Assembly: GCF_036669915.1 (NCBI RefSeq)
Contig: NC_089314.1
Coordinates: 24,408,299-24,472,298, forward strand
Origin: Pocillopora verrucosa
Taxonomy: Eukaryota; Cnidaria; Anthozoa; Scleractinia; Pocilloporidae
Length of the DNA: 64,000 bases
Direction of reading: 5' to 3'
Shown: one piece after another, positions 12,866 to 27,200 of the stretch
How positions within the stretch are numbered: the stretch's first letter is position 1
How the letters are laid out: every line of letters begins with the position of its first letter
The notes under the pieces: generated by a model
Told to the model about the DNA's origin: nothing
Databases searched by the model: none
Seen by the model: only the letters and a program-made list of their open reading frames with translations
Position numbers and translations under genes: made by a program

Positions 12866-13680
12866 AGAAACTAACCCCCTTAGAACAAAATTAAGACTTG
12901 GTGGATCTACTTAAAATTTATATCAGATTAAGCTTTTTTTTCATTGAAATGTTCGCGGCATTTTGTTTAAGCGCAAAAATATTTAATAATTAAAATTATA
13001 AATTCTGCCTTTTCTTGCGCATATCACCTTCTGACCCGGGTTGTTCAAAGCTGGGTGAAGATAATCCAAGGTTAGGGTGGAATTTGATTTCAGGTCTAAA
13101 AGCTTTAAAAGAAAATTCAGTTCAAATCTTTTTGCTTGCAATATGCCCCTTGGGTGCTCTAAAAACAATAGAGAAAATGTTCCCTAAGAGGCTTTGGAAA
13201 AAGAAAAAAAACCTGGATTAAAATTTAACCATGGTTAGCGCTAATTTGCTTTCGAAAAAGCAGCTGAACATTTTCTATTTTTCCTGAAAATTAAAAAGGG
13301 ATTCAGTAAGGAATAAAGAGACGTCAGTCTCCGAAATAATTCAACAAAAGTCATTTGTTAATCAAATATTTATCTTATTTTCAAGCAAAACACCTGTTTG
13401 TGAAAGAATATGGAATATGGGTGGGTGTTAATTGAAGCTTTGGAGAGGTTTTATTTTGGGGCTTTTAAAGATTATGTGAAGGACGTTGCCCCTAGGGAAA
13501 CATTGCCTGTAAGGAAACACTTCTTAAGTGCAAACGAATTAGTTCATGTGTCATATGTTAATTTTCTCTTTTCAAGTTTGTTTGTGAATGACAGTTAGGT
13601 TTTTTTTAAATGTTATCTCATTGAGGATTGTAGTTATTTCCCTTTAAGCGTGGTGATCAGTTGACTTGCAATCTGAAATC

Positions 13681-16600
13681 ATGGCGGCTCCTACGACATC
13701 TCTACACGAAGAACTGTTGTCCCGATCGATTTCCTCCACTGCTGGAGAATCATTCCTGTACGCGTTCATTGTATCTGTAGGCACTGTTGGTAACTTTGCA
13801 GTTCTTCTGGTCTTGTACAAAAATCATCGTCTCCGGAACATTCCCGCGTATTTTGTTGTTTCCTTGGCGATATCTGATATCATAATGCTGGATTTGTGCG
13901 CGCCATTTTCAATAGCAGTACTTATGACTGGCGACTGGTTATTTGGAGACCTACTCTGCCAGATTCAAGGTTTCATCGTCATGTTGGTCGCCTGTGCTTC
14001 GTTAGGAACACTTGCTCTAGTTGCGATAAACAGGTAAGAATAAATTCAGTTTTAATTCAATGAATTCAATTTTTGATAAATGAAGTAGAGATTTGGAAAG
14101 AAAGATCTGTTTTGATGAAGAGTGCCAACCTTTGTTTTCAATATTTGTTTGACTTTTTTTATCTTAGCTCTAGTGAATATTTTTTCCAGGCGTATTTTGG
14201 CATTCGTTTATCAACGGCACGCAAGCGCCATTCGCTGATAGAATGGGTAAGGGGAATTGTAATTGCGCTGCATGTATTGTAATGACGAGGACGAGAAACG
14301 GTGTTGTAAAGCAAAGCTACAATCAGGGTAAATTCAAGTTTTCTCCCTTGAGCAAGAGGAAACATTATTTAAAATTACTTATTAGACAAAAGACCAAACC
14401 TAAAATTTAATGTTAGTTTCCGCACCACAATCGATGGCCAATCAGACTCGTGCAGCTCAGTTCCTTGTAGATCATATAAACCAAGATTATCATTCGGCTT
14501 AATTTTGTAAGTATCAACGCTCTATAAGGTCAACTTAACCCGTCGCCTCACTATTCCCTTTTTGTTCGCCGTTGTCTTCTGCGTCCCCCTCTTTTATTGC
14601 ACAGATGCAAAATAATTTGTTTCCTCTCAGTTTATTGAACGAAACTAGAAACAAAATATAGCGCAAGGTAGGATCTGCAAATCGTTTTCAGGAAAAACTC
14701 TTATTAAGCTGTGCCGATGCAGGGTTAAAAAAGAAGAAAAAAATGAATGTCGTTAACAATGATGGCCCTTGTGCTATGTGGCATTGACAATAGTCCTTCC
14801 CGCTGTTAGGATCAGTTGAGTCAAAAGTGTCGTGAGTGCGAATGGATGAAAAATAAATTCAATTTGCTATTTCCAAGGTTGTTAAATGGAAAAGGGAAAC
14901 CTTCCATGCACGATTCCTTTATTACTGGTTTCCTTTGTAAACACTTTATTGGCAAATACAGTGTCATTACATTTATTCGGAACACCCTGTCTTGACAGTT
15001 GGATTCACCCCAATTATTACTTTTTCCTCTTTCAAGAAGACATTTTTTAAACAAAAAAATGGCGTTATCTTTAAAGTGAGGTTATTTAAACCACGGAAGT
15101 CCTATTCACAGAGTTGCAATTCGTTTTATTCAAATATTTTGATTCTGATCCATTTTTTTTCTTTTCGGTGTACCAAACCGGGAAAATTATTATTTGCACT
15201 TGTTTCCCCAAGTCAAGATAAAAATAAGTAAATAAAAAAACTTTGGAACAACATGCGACACGCTTAAATTTCTGGCGAATTATTAATCGTTGCATTCTCA
15301 TTTCATCCGTACTTTTTTAGTGTCATGATGATGATCTATGGTAAAATGTTGGAAGATTCAATTCCATTTGAGTATTTTTTTCCGTTGTCAAAGAAATGCA
15401 ATAACAAAATTCATTAGATGAATAAATTTTTTTTGAACCAAAAAGTAAATACCTCAAATTGGTGTCAGGCTACCAGCCTAATTGAATTGTTACTTGTAAG
15501 TTAAGCGAATTGTATGAGCAGAATTTGAAACAATTTGCTCTAACTTTAAGATGCCGTTTTTTTTCTTAAGGAATTTTTCGGTCACATTTGATTTGACTTG
15601 CATGAGTTGTTTATGCTGAAATTAGGTCGAAAAACCGACCGTCTTAAAATTGACTAAAATGTATAACAACTCACAAATCTGACGGAAAAATCGGTAGCGT
15701 AGTTACTGTGGTTCTTCTTAAATATTTTAGGGACACTTAATCGAACTCATCAAAAAAAGCTTTCATTGCAAGTCACGTTTAACTGAAAATAGTTTTGCAT
15801 CTAGTCGGGGTGGACAGGATAGGGATTCTAAGAGAAAATTACTCCAAAGAATTTCCTTTTATTCCTTGCGTTGAAAGGCGCAGAGCCGATGAAAGAGCGG
15901 GAAAGCACGAGCACTGGGTTCTATTGGTTGGAAAGAAGGCACCGGCCTGCGTTTGCTAAGCTAAATCATCATGTAACTCCTTGAAATTCAATCTATGGTT
16001 CCTCCTCCAGTTTAGAGACGAAACCAGAGATTTCTTGTCAACTCCTTTCCTTGACTCGAGCAGTTTACATTGCGCCTAATATCAGGGAGTTGACGGAATT
16101 AAAATTTTTAATGTCTGCTGATTTTTGGAGGATGCTATATACAACCAGAAATACACAATGTCCAATAAGTATTACAATTTAGAATTGCACTTTATTCATC
16201 TGGATAGAAATAAAATGAATGACTAAACCTCTACCACACTTGATTAGAAGTGATTTGCCGAAACAGATTCATATTTACTGACACCATTTTCCAAAAAGGG
16301 TCCATCTACTGATACCTTTTGGTTTTGTTTCTCAGATATTTTCATATTGTCAAAACCTCACAGTACAGAGTTATCTTCACTCCAAGGAACGCAGTCCTCA
16401 TCATACTCGGTGGATGGGCATCTGCCTTTATCACACCTTTGACTTACACTGCGGCTGGTAAAGATTACGTATTCCAACCTGGAAAGTTCTTTTGTTTCAT
16501 GGAATCGAAGTTCACTTTGCTCGTGCTACCCTTTTACGGTTTTATTGCCATCTCAATGTTAATTCTCATCGTATGCTACCTGAGTGTGTTCAAAGCGTTG

Positions 16601-17062
16601 AAAGCCCATGAGAAAAACGTTTCAAACAATCTTCGGAAAGGAAACACCCGCCAAATAGTAATTTCGTTGGAAGATATCAGGGTCACCAAGATTTTATTTG
16701 CTACTGTGGTAGGCTTCGTCCTGTGCTGGACACCAGTACTGGTGATTGACATTGTCGATGCATTTCTTGGGTCGGAATGGGAGCTAACCCGTGGGACCTA
16801 TTACATGTATACCATATTTGGTATTACAAGTTCCGCCATTAACCCTATAATTTATGGAGTCATGAATCCTTCCTACAGGAAAGCTTATTGCCGGTTATTC
16901 GGATGCCGCCGAGTAGGTCGCGTCGGAGATGTGCCAACTACCCAGGGACCGGAGCTGACGAAACATGAATTGATCCCGCCAGCAAACGACGATTCGTCAA
17001 AGACTTATTCACAGCAGATCCCACGGTCTGTACACCAGGTTCCTTTTTCTGATCAAGAGTGA
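13681..17062 (+). CDS. class A (rhodopsin-like) G protein-coupled receptor, 359 aa, two exons
   Basis: This is a seven-helix cell-surface receptor that would couple a ligand to heterotrimeric G proteins. Exons are 13681-14033 and 16336-17062. The start ATG (MAAPTT) is the first in frame. Landmarks: N38 in TM1, D66 in TM2 (SLAISD), W86 and C93 before TM3, N117-R118-Y119 at the end of TM3, W145 in TM4, CWTP in TM6 and NPIIY in TM7, then a short tail with Cys in LFGCRR, a likely palmitoylation site. The intron splits the Arg codon of the NRY motif (phase 2). The residue where opsins have the retinal-binding Lys is Ile, so it is not an opsin. NRY recalls melatonin receptors, but those usually have NAxxY in TM7, so the ligand is unknown. 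Confidence 0.9.
14034..16335 (+). other. GPCR intron, 2.3 kb
   Basis: Bounded by CAG|GTAAGA and TTTCTCAG|A. It is AT-rich and contains no exon-like open frame. No recognisable element was identified beyond scattered low-complexity T runs. Confidence 0.8.
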
Positions 17063-18208
17063 GAGGGTCATACGAAAGCCCCACTAAGGCAAAATTAAGT
17101 TAAACTTTTATCAAAATGTACAAGACGAGCTGGCGTTTTACAATGCAGCTAAAAAGTTCAAAATAATCAGGGAACTGTGTGGTATGCTGATCAAGCACGA
17201 ACTCCACAAAAATCGAATCCACGGAAATCAGATCAACCATGAAAGTTTTTTGGTCTCTGTTTCGAAAAAGTGAGAGATAAAAACAAACAAACGTACAATC
17301 ATAAGCGAAAAAAAAATGCGAATAAGAAGGGTTTACGGACTAGGCAATTCAAGCCAAGATAAATCATTTAATGTGAAGTAAAGACACGAAACACTAAAAA
17401 AACGGCCCTGATTTATATCACCAAACGTAAACGTCCCCTTTATTATGCATCATAATACTCATATCCTACGATGCGATGTTACAAGTAATGTTTACAGGGG
17501 TTAAAAAGGGGCATTAAGCCCTTACTCGTATGCTTTATTACTTACAAAAGTTAGATATGAAGTACCAAGCTAACAGTACAAGACATGGGTATTAGGCCCT
17601 CTGCATAGCCATGTAACTTGGTTTGGTAAACACATAAAACTGTCGCGGTAAGATTAACTATAATTAACAATTTTGAAGCCACTGACAAATAAGTGCAAGA
17701 TTTAATCGTTAAATACAAAAGTTAACAAGACTTGCAAGGTAACAAAAGTTAGTCTCTAGAATGGACGTCTTTCGAAACGCCCCCACCATCAAGCAGCTTA
17801 ATCTCGCTTTTAATCGTAAATGGCCTCAAAATTCGAAATTCTGTTTTTAATTTCGTACGCAAGGTCACTTGACTTGGAAATACAACGATATTTATCTGAG
17901 AAGGAAAATAATAAAAGCTCTATCGCACGATGATAATTGCTAAATGTGTGAGGTTGAGTTGTGGCCTTGATTTTACTACGCTTTCTAACAACATGCGAAC
18001 CATGAAGTTAATGTTGAGGACCTCTCAGGAAACAAGGATGGTGTTTCAGAAAGTTTAAAAGATTGTGTTATGAGGTTTGATGACAAGATTTCGGTTAAGT
18101 TTGTTATCATTTTTCTGCATTTCGAGATTCGTTAATTTCTGGCTATAAGACCGAGAATTAGCATTTAATTGTATGGCGCAATATGACAAGTGAAAACGAC
18201 CTCAGAAA
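17063..18208. other. intergenic gap between converging genes
   Basis: Holds the 3' untranslated regions of the GPCR (from the left) and the NRF-like gene (from the right). A possible plus-strand AATAAA lies near 17910. No coding potential was seen. Confidence 0.6.
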
Positions 18209-21200
18209 TCAACGATCAAAAATAAGCTTCTCTAACTGCATCATGGGAAATTCCACGCAAACTGACACCACGAAAGCGGCTGCATATGAAATACCGACCA
18301 CTCCAACAAAAGAGATGGACTGCAAAGAAAAGTAACACAACAGTTAGAAACATTGGTCTACGCATAATCATGTGCCTGTAAGGAGAGCTGTCGAGGCAAG
18401 TTTTGTCGAAGGCTGCGATAGATTATTCCTGTAATGAAGTTGAAGCAATGGCAAGAAGTTTGAATGTCGACGATTTTTCTTGTTTGTCGCACTATTCACT
18501 AATAACTCACGCCCTTCGAAGAAGGCGTGAGTTAAAAATTCGGCTTAGTTCTTCTTCAGTCCTAAATTGTCGTTGAGTCAAAAAGCACACTCGTGAGTGC
18601 AACTTTTTCACAAGAAAGCAGGGGAAAAGATTTCCACATCATTCTCGAATTCTTTTCACAAGCCTTTAACTCAGCAAATGTCAAATGGATGTGTTTGACC
18701 CTTCCATTAAAAAACGATAACACTAATGAGCTCAGATTCGTTTCCAACTAATACTAACTAGCTCGTTTACGCGATTAATGTAAGTAAACTATGTTGTTGT
18801 TCTCTTTAATTTCTATAAATTTCTTAAGACAAAATCGACACAACTTACAATGTGGACATCAGAATATGCTTGCACAGTCTCGAACGATCCATAGAGTGCA
18901 ACAATGGCAATTATATGGACAAGGTACGCACAGTAAGTCAGACGGCTTAATGGAATCCAGAATCGAGCTGACAAAATTTGATTCACCAAACCTTCAAAGC
19001 AGACAAGCAAAGACAAGTAAAAACAAATGGATTACAAAAGTCGCCTAATTCTCAAAATGCAAAAACACATAATGTACCTCGTAAAACTGCTGAGATTTCT
19101 CATAACACAAAAACTTACCACCAAATCCGTTTTGACAAGCAAAAATCACCCAGGCTAAGGCCAAGCTCCACGCAAAGCGGGAAAATGTCCCGTATGTGAT
19201 ATTCTCGGCGCGAGAGAAAGGTTCAGGATGGTCTTTTCGTAAAGCTTTGTATTCGCCATAAAGCGTCGACAGAGCGAGGGCAATAGCCACACACCAACCA
19301 GCCATGTTCAGCAAGCGCATGTTGGTCTTACAAGAGAAAACAAGATCTCTAATGATCGCGTTAATTAAAGGCAACTGATAAATCTTCAGAAATATTTCTC
19401 CTCGGCAACACAATAGAAACTGATTCACTTAAAAATCCGTAAATTTAACTCATTAAAAATTCATAATGATAGCAATCTGAAATAAATGTAATTGGAACAA
19501 ATTATACAATGTTAATCTTGTAGCTAATCGTGGGAGCACCTCTCGGAATCATTCACGACATTCAACAGCAATAAACACCAAGCAACGAAAAGAATAGGCA
19601 TCAAAATACAACATAGTACCTTTGAGGGAAGCTTCCAATTCTTTGCGTGAACAAGTAGGTAACCCAACACCATACCAACAAGATATGGTGCAATTCGACA
19701 GTAGGGCTTGACATATGTGAGGGACGAAGAATCAATACCAGCCGCTCTACAACAAAATGATGAACAAGAAACACATAAGCGATTTAATAATCAGGGCTTT
19801 TGCTGCAAAGGTCAGCCTCTTTGATTAAATCGCGTGTTTTGGCTTGTGATAGACGCGCTTTATCTGTTTTCCAGCCATAAACCTGCAAGTTCACACAACT
19901 ATCGTGGCGTGTTGTTAATCTCCAATGCTAAGTTCAGAGTAGGCCCTTTGTTCCAGTGGGGAGAGGTTTTAAGATTTACAATTTACGTGACAAGTTTCTT
20001 GGCTGTCTTTCGGCAGCGATTCACATTCCTTGGTTGGCTTGTTCGAATCACAAGTTCGCTAGCTCGGTGCAAGGACAGATTTTTCATTTAGCTCTGAGAG
20101 CTTTGCCGAAAATTTTCCTGCTTATACAGGGGGTACACTTTTTCCTCGAAAACCTCTCAAAATTCTAGAATAATGCACAGTTTCATAGAAAAGAGATCAA
20201 AATCAAGTTTATCTCTAAATTCTGATTTAGCACCAACTACCTCGAACAACTGGGCCCGGTGAAAACAGTTTCCGTGAGATTAAAATGCCACACCCAAAAA
20301 CCTTCTCAACGATTTAAACCCTGATATTTCGATCCGGCGTTCATCACAGTAACCAGCACGCTGCCTCTTCTCTCAATATGGATTTGCAATTTATTTTTGC
20401 ATATTTTACATAAGGGTAAGTAAGAATGACTTACGCTTCAGCAGTAGCTGCAGGACTTAACTGAACTGCAGCAAGATGATAATGTGCATATAAGATAGCT
20501 GTTGTGATAAAACTGATCCCCATCAACGCAGCAACAATGAGAAGCAGTCCCCGCAAGCGGAATCTAATCACAAAAACACGTCACAGTTAGAAACAACAAA
20601 AATACTCTAGGATGCAAGTTAAGAAAAATGCACGAATTTCCCTATGAGAAAATCTTAGTAGCAATAATTTTTTTTGTGCCAATAATACATTTGCGTCCTT
20701 GGCACAAAAGAAGTGACAGTTATATAAGTACCATTTGTGTACTTTCGTTTCCAGCGTTACATCTTGATACAGCGGTCATGTCAGTCGATCACACAAATAA
20801 TAAAAGGACTCTATATTTCAAAAGTAGAAACTATACGAAATCATTGACTATCCTTAAAGTGAACTATACTTTTCAACACGAAAAAGGTTTAATTCTGTGT
20901 ATTACTAGAACCTCACAGAAACGCTAAAGCGCCACGCAAAAGCAGCAGTTGGGAGCATTACCATACTCAATTCAGGACTAAAATAAATCAAAATTTTATC
21001 TATTGATTGGTCTAAACACATCTTGAAACCGAATATGAGGCTTACAGTTTTCCTAGCATGAAGCTATAGTGCACACTAAGTTTTTGCGAAAATTCAGGCC
21101 ACAACGAAATATATATGTTCTGTCTGGATGGTGCAAGGTTGATACCTAACATTTCTAAAGAAGTAAGATTTTTAGCCTGAATACCTGTATGCCGTGAAGA

Positions 21201-24200
21201 GGATAGCAGGAGAGATGATATAGAACTGCATATCATTAGCTAAGTACCAGGACCAGCCCATACACTGTAAAGAAAACAATGATAGGATCCATACACGTAA
21301 AACTGTCAATAAACAGTCCACAAAAGGCTACACTTCCGTATCTGTCTTAAAACGTGGGAATGGAGTTTGGATATCAGGACTCCGAAATTCTTCCCTCTGC
21401 AAATGTCCCTCAGTCTCAACAGGCATGTTCTTTTTCCAGGCTGATAATAAGTAAAGGTCTCCATTTAAACATACACAACATCTACTATCCTGAACATTAG
21501 TTTTAAGTCATACCGAAATTGAAAATTTAGTGGGATAAAAGTTGTTGATGTAGAGAAGATTCGTCCACCAGTAACTGCCGCAAGTGTTGCCCGCCTGCAA
21601 TGTATACCACATCGGACCCTCGCCCAAGAATGGCGTCATTTTATCGAAAAACAGCAAAACGAACATGTAAGTTGGAGTCAACCTGTAAAGAATTGATGAA
21701 ATAAACTTTTAACGAGATGTCTTCCAGTTCAATACTATTATCACAAAAATAAGAACCTCAACGTAAAAATGTAGAGGTTTTAAAGCGTCACACAATCGAC
21801 TTTCGCCTGAAGGGTCTATCCTCTAGCCAGAGGGTTAATTAGATATTCAGCTGAGTCTTTCAACAAGTAGCACACGTTTGTTTTTAAATTGCCGATTTAT
21901 TATTCCAAACCTAAACTTTAAGGCCCGTGTTCGCACAGCTTTCCGTGCTTTTCCTGTTCTAGATTGATTCATTTGTCGGACGAAGTCTTTTGACATGAAT
22001 AACAGTGATGGTAAAGCAAGCTTAAAATGACAGGAATCGCCAGAAACTACGACGGACACACAGGGTGTGAGTAAGTTTTATCGATTTCACGTGTAAAATG
22101 TTCATATTTCGAAATATTTATTGTCGTAAATCCACCATATTTCGTTCCCCATACTATTCCTTATAACGTGTTCAAATGTTCAACGGTTCCTGACGCTTTC
22201 ATGAATTAATCGTCGGCTTTTTCTCGAGACGTGAGCTTTGTCCGCCTATGTTTTCCAAGAGACAAATTTCAGATATTCGAATTGAATTCCCTCAATGCAT
22301 TTAGAGTAATTACAGGTTCAAGAAGCTGTTTTGACCAACAGCCCTTCACACGCAATGTCAAACTGCACAACTAGAACTGAAGGTACTTGAACTTGTACAG
22401 TACCTTCTACACTCTAAATATTATATTACCGTCCTCTGAATAGAAGTAAAAAAATACAATATCATATCCATGCTTGTACCTCCAGAAACGGTGTAAGTAA
22501 TACATGAAGAGTGGAAGTTCCCCATTTTTCTTTTCCATATTACGAAGTGCCAGATAAGCCACCAAAAGGCCGCTGGTTTCAAAATGAATAAAAGTAGTTA
22601 AGATCATCACTCAATTTGCAAAACTTCCTCTAGAAAATCAAGAAAATAACATCTTTCAGTTGTGTTTTTCAAAATGCTGCTGAATACCATAGATACACTG
22701 ATAAGTAGAGAATAATACATGGGTGCGATAGCTCACGAATGAGAAGTCGAGTTGAACACGAGAAGAGAAATTTCATATTTACAAGCAACCATGTATTATT
22801 TTGTTTATCGTCTAAACTCAAGAGCCTTTTACTGACAAGAAAAGTCGACTTTATTACTGAATGAAAATGAAAGGATCGACAGTCCCCGAATAAAAATCGT
22901 TAAATGCGTTGGCGCACTCAAGATGAAAATTAACAATTGGTTCATACGTCAGCGTGCGTTCATAGAGATATGAAGCACGCGGGAAATTTGGAGAGCACGA
23001 AAGATGCGTAAGAGTTGCTCGAGGCGTAGCCGAGAGCAGCTCTATCTTCTTGAGTGCTCTCCAAACTTCCCAAGTGCTTCATATCTCGATGAACGCACAG
23101 CTGACATATGAACCAATTGTTTTATAACATTTTAAACCCGATGGAAATTTTTTTTCTCGAGGGATTTGTTTGCTGACGTCATGAGCGTGCACAATAGGAA
23201 TATGAAGCACGCTCGCGCTATTGAATTAGATTAGGCAAATTAACTAGCTATGTTATAACATGGGTTGAATCACTACAAAACAAACAATGGGCCTAGTTTA
23301 CATTATACAAATTCTCATTCATTGAATTGGTCCTTATCGACAGAAGAAATCTTTCAGGCACACGGCCAAAATCGGCCTGTGGCAAATCTTCCAGTCTTCG
23401 ATTTTCTTTCTCAGCCGCGAGAAATGCCATTGCCAAAGCCACTGAAAACCGAAAAAAACCACTGAAAAACCGAAATTTACAAGTTGTAACTTTCGGTTTT
23501 TCTTTCCGTATTTTGGTTTTCTTCCCCTTCTAGGAAAGTTTGAACATCACTATCGGTAAGTGACACGGATTTTACGGTGTTTTCGCAGCCATAATCCGAA
23601 AAAAATTCCGACAAAAAACTTTGGATTAAGAATTGCGAAGGCTTTGCCAGACCGAGTGGCGCGAAAAGCGAGTGACGTGTCAGCAGCTGATTGGCGACAT
23701 CAAATACACGTGAAAAAATATCGTATTTTTTTTCACGTGTGTTGTTACGGCTTTTCTCAGAGCTGGAAATCCATGTATAACAACGTTGTTTACATGATAA
23801 AGAGCTAGTACTGATCTGTCGCAAAAAGTGGAGATCACGATACTGGCAGGAAGCTGTCTGGAGTTAGGACCGGTCGTTACTTACCGCCTGGGGAGGGGGG
23901 GGAGGGGGAAGAAGGGGGGAAGGAAAAGGAGGATTTTGGTTGTGTTACAATAAAATTTACCCAGTAGGCTCTGTAGAATTCTCATAATCCCCTTCGTTTG
24001 CAGTTAATGGGCGGTCAATATTTGATGGTACCTCTTTAATACTCTGTTGATGACGACTGATCCCGCTTTGTTCCTCCCGAAAACCATGTGATCCCCCCTT
24101 AAAAAAATCCCCCAACCCCCTCCCCCCTCCGTTACACAATTTCACATAATATGGAGACAAACTTACAAAAATGCGTTTACATTGGATTTTATTCAGGGTT

Positions 24201-27200
24201 TAAGATGACCTCGAAAATGGTTTCAGGACTAAAAGATGCAGAACGTACCTGAGGAAAAAGAAAGTATCCACTGAAAAGGTTGCATTGCCAACCGCTTGGA
24301 ATGTGAACCGATGAATAATGTTCGTAAATAACTTCAAATTACCTACAGCAAATCAGAATAAGAAAATTGATATGGTTAGTTGCAAGACGCTCGTAAATAT
24401 CTCGATGAGACAAGTTGTCCACATTCGTCATAAACCAAGTGATATGAAAAAGAAAAAGGAACAACAGGTGAAGAATTAATATGAGAGAAAAAACTGATCA
24501 AAATAATGATTGAGAAAAACAACTTTTAAATTCGTTTCAGAGATATTTTAGTGCAATCAACACTTGTAATGTAAGTTGTGTGAGAAGTGATGATATTGTA
24601 AGTGTTGCTAGTATTGTAATGTTTGTGGCTCCAATATGGTAGTGTCAGTAGCATTTAGTAGTAACTTAGTGCAACCTAACTTAGCGTTAAAATTTAAAAT
24701 TAAATAGTAGCGGTGGTAGTAGCAGTAGAATTGTGAGTGGGGTTGATACTAAAGTGCAAATAGCTTTAATATTATAGTGCCGATAGCGTTAGTAGCTAAA
24801 TAAAAAGTAAAGTAATGTAGAAACTGTCAGTGTAATTAGTATCTTTACAGAAGACAAAATATAAGCAAAATCAAATACTTACTAATAGATGTTATCATTT
24901 GTACGGAGAAGAGATGTCCTAAGATGACCCACCACATGCTTAGCACTCTCATACCATTAATTGATGTGATGGCACTGGGAGGGACATTGGTATCCATGAT
25001 GCGATTTGTATTTTGGATCCATGAAAAACATAACAAGAATCGCGACACAAAATCTACGGCAAAAAATCAAAGAAATCTTGTTAAGTAATAGAGAGTGCCA
25101 CTTGTCCTATTTTAAAGGCTGCAGTTTGAAGGGGTTCGACTTGAGTATTTCAGCGACTCGCACTGTAAATATCTTAGTGCTGCATAAACATTAGTATGAT
25201 TCTCAGACGGTCTACTATCGCAGTAAATTCGTCGGGGAAATACACCTTGTGACACATTTTGCAAACCCACTACAGAAATTCAAACGGAAGGCGACCACAC
25301 TCTTCTCGGTCAATCTGAAAATTTTCAAATCGTTGATAAGAAAAACATCTGAATTTCCTAAAATTTATGTCTACAATTTTCTTTCTCCTTCCGCGGAAAC
25401 ATTATTCAGTGTTTGGACACATCGGCGTGTTCAATCAGTGAGGTTCACCTTTGAGGATCCTTTCGATATTTGATTTCCATTCTGGTTCGTTGGCGGATTA
25501 TTTTTTTTCAAGCCTTACACATCCTTTATAAACGTCCAGAACTGTCGTGTAAGTGTGGTCTTCGTAGCCTTATGAAACCTTCTATTTAGCATCAGACAAC
25601 GCAGCTCTCAATGGAAAAGATCTTTGTGTGAAAACAAGTAGTTATACGCGATTTCATTGGCCTCTCAAACATAATGGTTCCATGAGGTGAGGAAAGAGAA
25701 TTCCGATGATCCCAAGGTTCTTTAGGCTACGAAACGAAAAGGTGAGGGGGGGAGTGGGCGACTTTGAACAAGTTGGGAAGCAACCCAACCCGCAGATCAA
25801 ACAATTCTCAAAAAAATATCTGTAGCATTTAGAACCCTCAGAGGATGAATTGATACACTACATCCACAGTTGAATAAGCGCAATAAAAGTTCAACGACCA
25901 CAGCACACTGATTTACATAATACCTACTTGGCTTAGCGGGTTCTTGAGGAAGGCTCAACAAAATTGGCCTTGAACTCGAGGACACTGTGGAAGAGTGGAT
26001 TAGATTTGAGCTGTCACTGAAGGTATCATGGTCTGTTGCCATGGAGGCCCCTCTGACCGGCATGAAGCCATCACTTTTGTTGACCGGTGTGGAGTGTGGT
26101 TTCATAAAGCCAATAGCTATGTCCAAGCTGGTTCCAACCAGACAGAGAAGCAAGACTAAGCCAATTAAAATCCTGTGAGGATGAAGAGAATAAAAAAAAT
26201 ACTTACCTACAGGACATCGTGCAAATTCAGAGTCAGGTATGAGTTAGAGTTTCTTGAACCATTGAAAATCAATAGTAATTCGTCTTGTGTAAAAAAAAAA
26301 AAAGGTTCGACAATATTACAGCAGTCTAAGAGAGTTATCAAACCTCTCATGGATTTGTAAATTTAATACATTTGGAAGGACTCAAAATTGAGGTATAACT
26401 CTGCGATGATTTTGAGAAATTTAAATGTAGAACAAAAGCTCAGACTATTGGGAAATTTTTCTATGGCCTTGTGAGTATAGTTTTTAACGTATCGCGCGCG
26501 CTGGCCCAACAACAAATTACTAGTTGGCAGAAAGCATAATTAGCAAAAGGAATTATGTTGCATCCGGTAGATTTGCAGGAGTATTGCACAAATTTGATAG
26601 CAGTGCTATAGCCGTCAGAGGAGGGCCCAAGTATTACGCTATAAATTATCTTAACTGAAAAGATGTGACTCTTTGGGAACAAGGCACACTTTAAAGCGGC
26701 AGTCATCAATAGTGTTACACTGAATATCTTTGTCTCATAATCAGCATATGTACTCACAGCGTTAACTTTACTCCCGTTGTGTATTCCGAAGGTTTATTAC
26801 AGAAAACAGGTTTCTTATGGGATTTATCTCCGATGAAACTAACTGGCTGAGGGTCCAAGCTCACCACCGACTCATTGCCACCTGAAAAGGGGAGTATTTT
26901 GTCGTTAGAGTGTATGTGTTTCTTCAATTAATCTTGTTTTCTACGTCATTAACCCTTTAGGCCTTAATCTTTTCATTCCAAGCAGCATCAATACACTTAC
27001 TTAGGTTCTCTGTACAACTTCATTACACTGTTATATGGACAGCTGATGATGATTTAAATAATAACAAAAAAGTAATAATATTTTGGAAAAATTAAACCAA
27101 ATTCCTAGGACTAACTGAAAAACAAATATTCTATATTCCTTTTCACTTCTTGGCAGTTCATACAATTAAGAACGAGCTCGTGTCGACCCTGGTTTCACTT

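Larger units (their letters stand above)
8753..13680. other. intergenic DNA between CNOT10 and the GPCR gene
   Basis: No exon chain could be supported. The stretch is AT-rich and includes the inverted repeat pair at 9213-9285 and 11551-11625 and the palindromic-family copy at 12722-12865. A short open stretch at 10340-10434 ends in a possible donor, but no partner exon was found. Confidence 0.6.

Noticed and set aside
13028..13080. Fragment resembling a dispersed repeat (CCCGGGTTGTTCAAAGCTGG)
   Set aside because: Too short and without a second copy in the window to support it.
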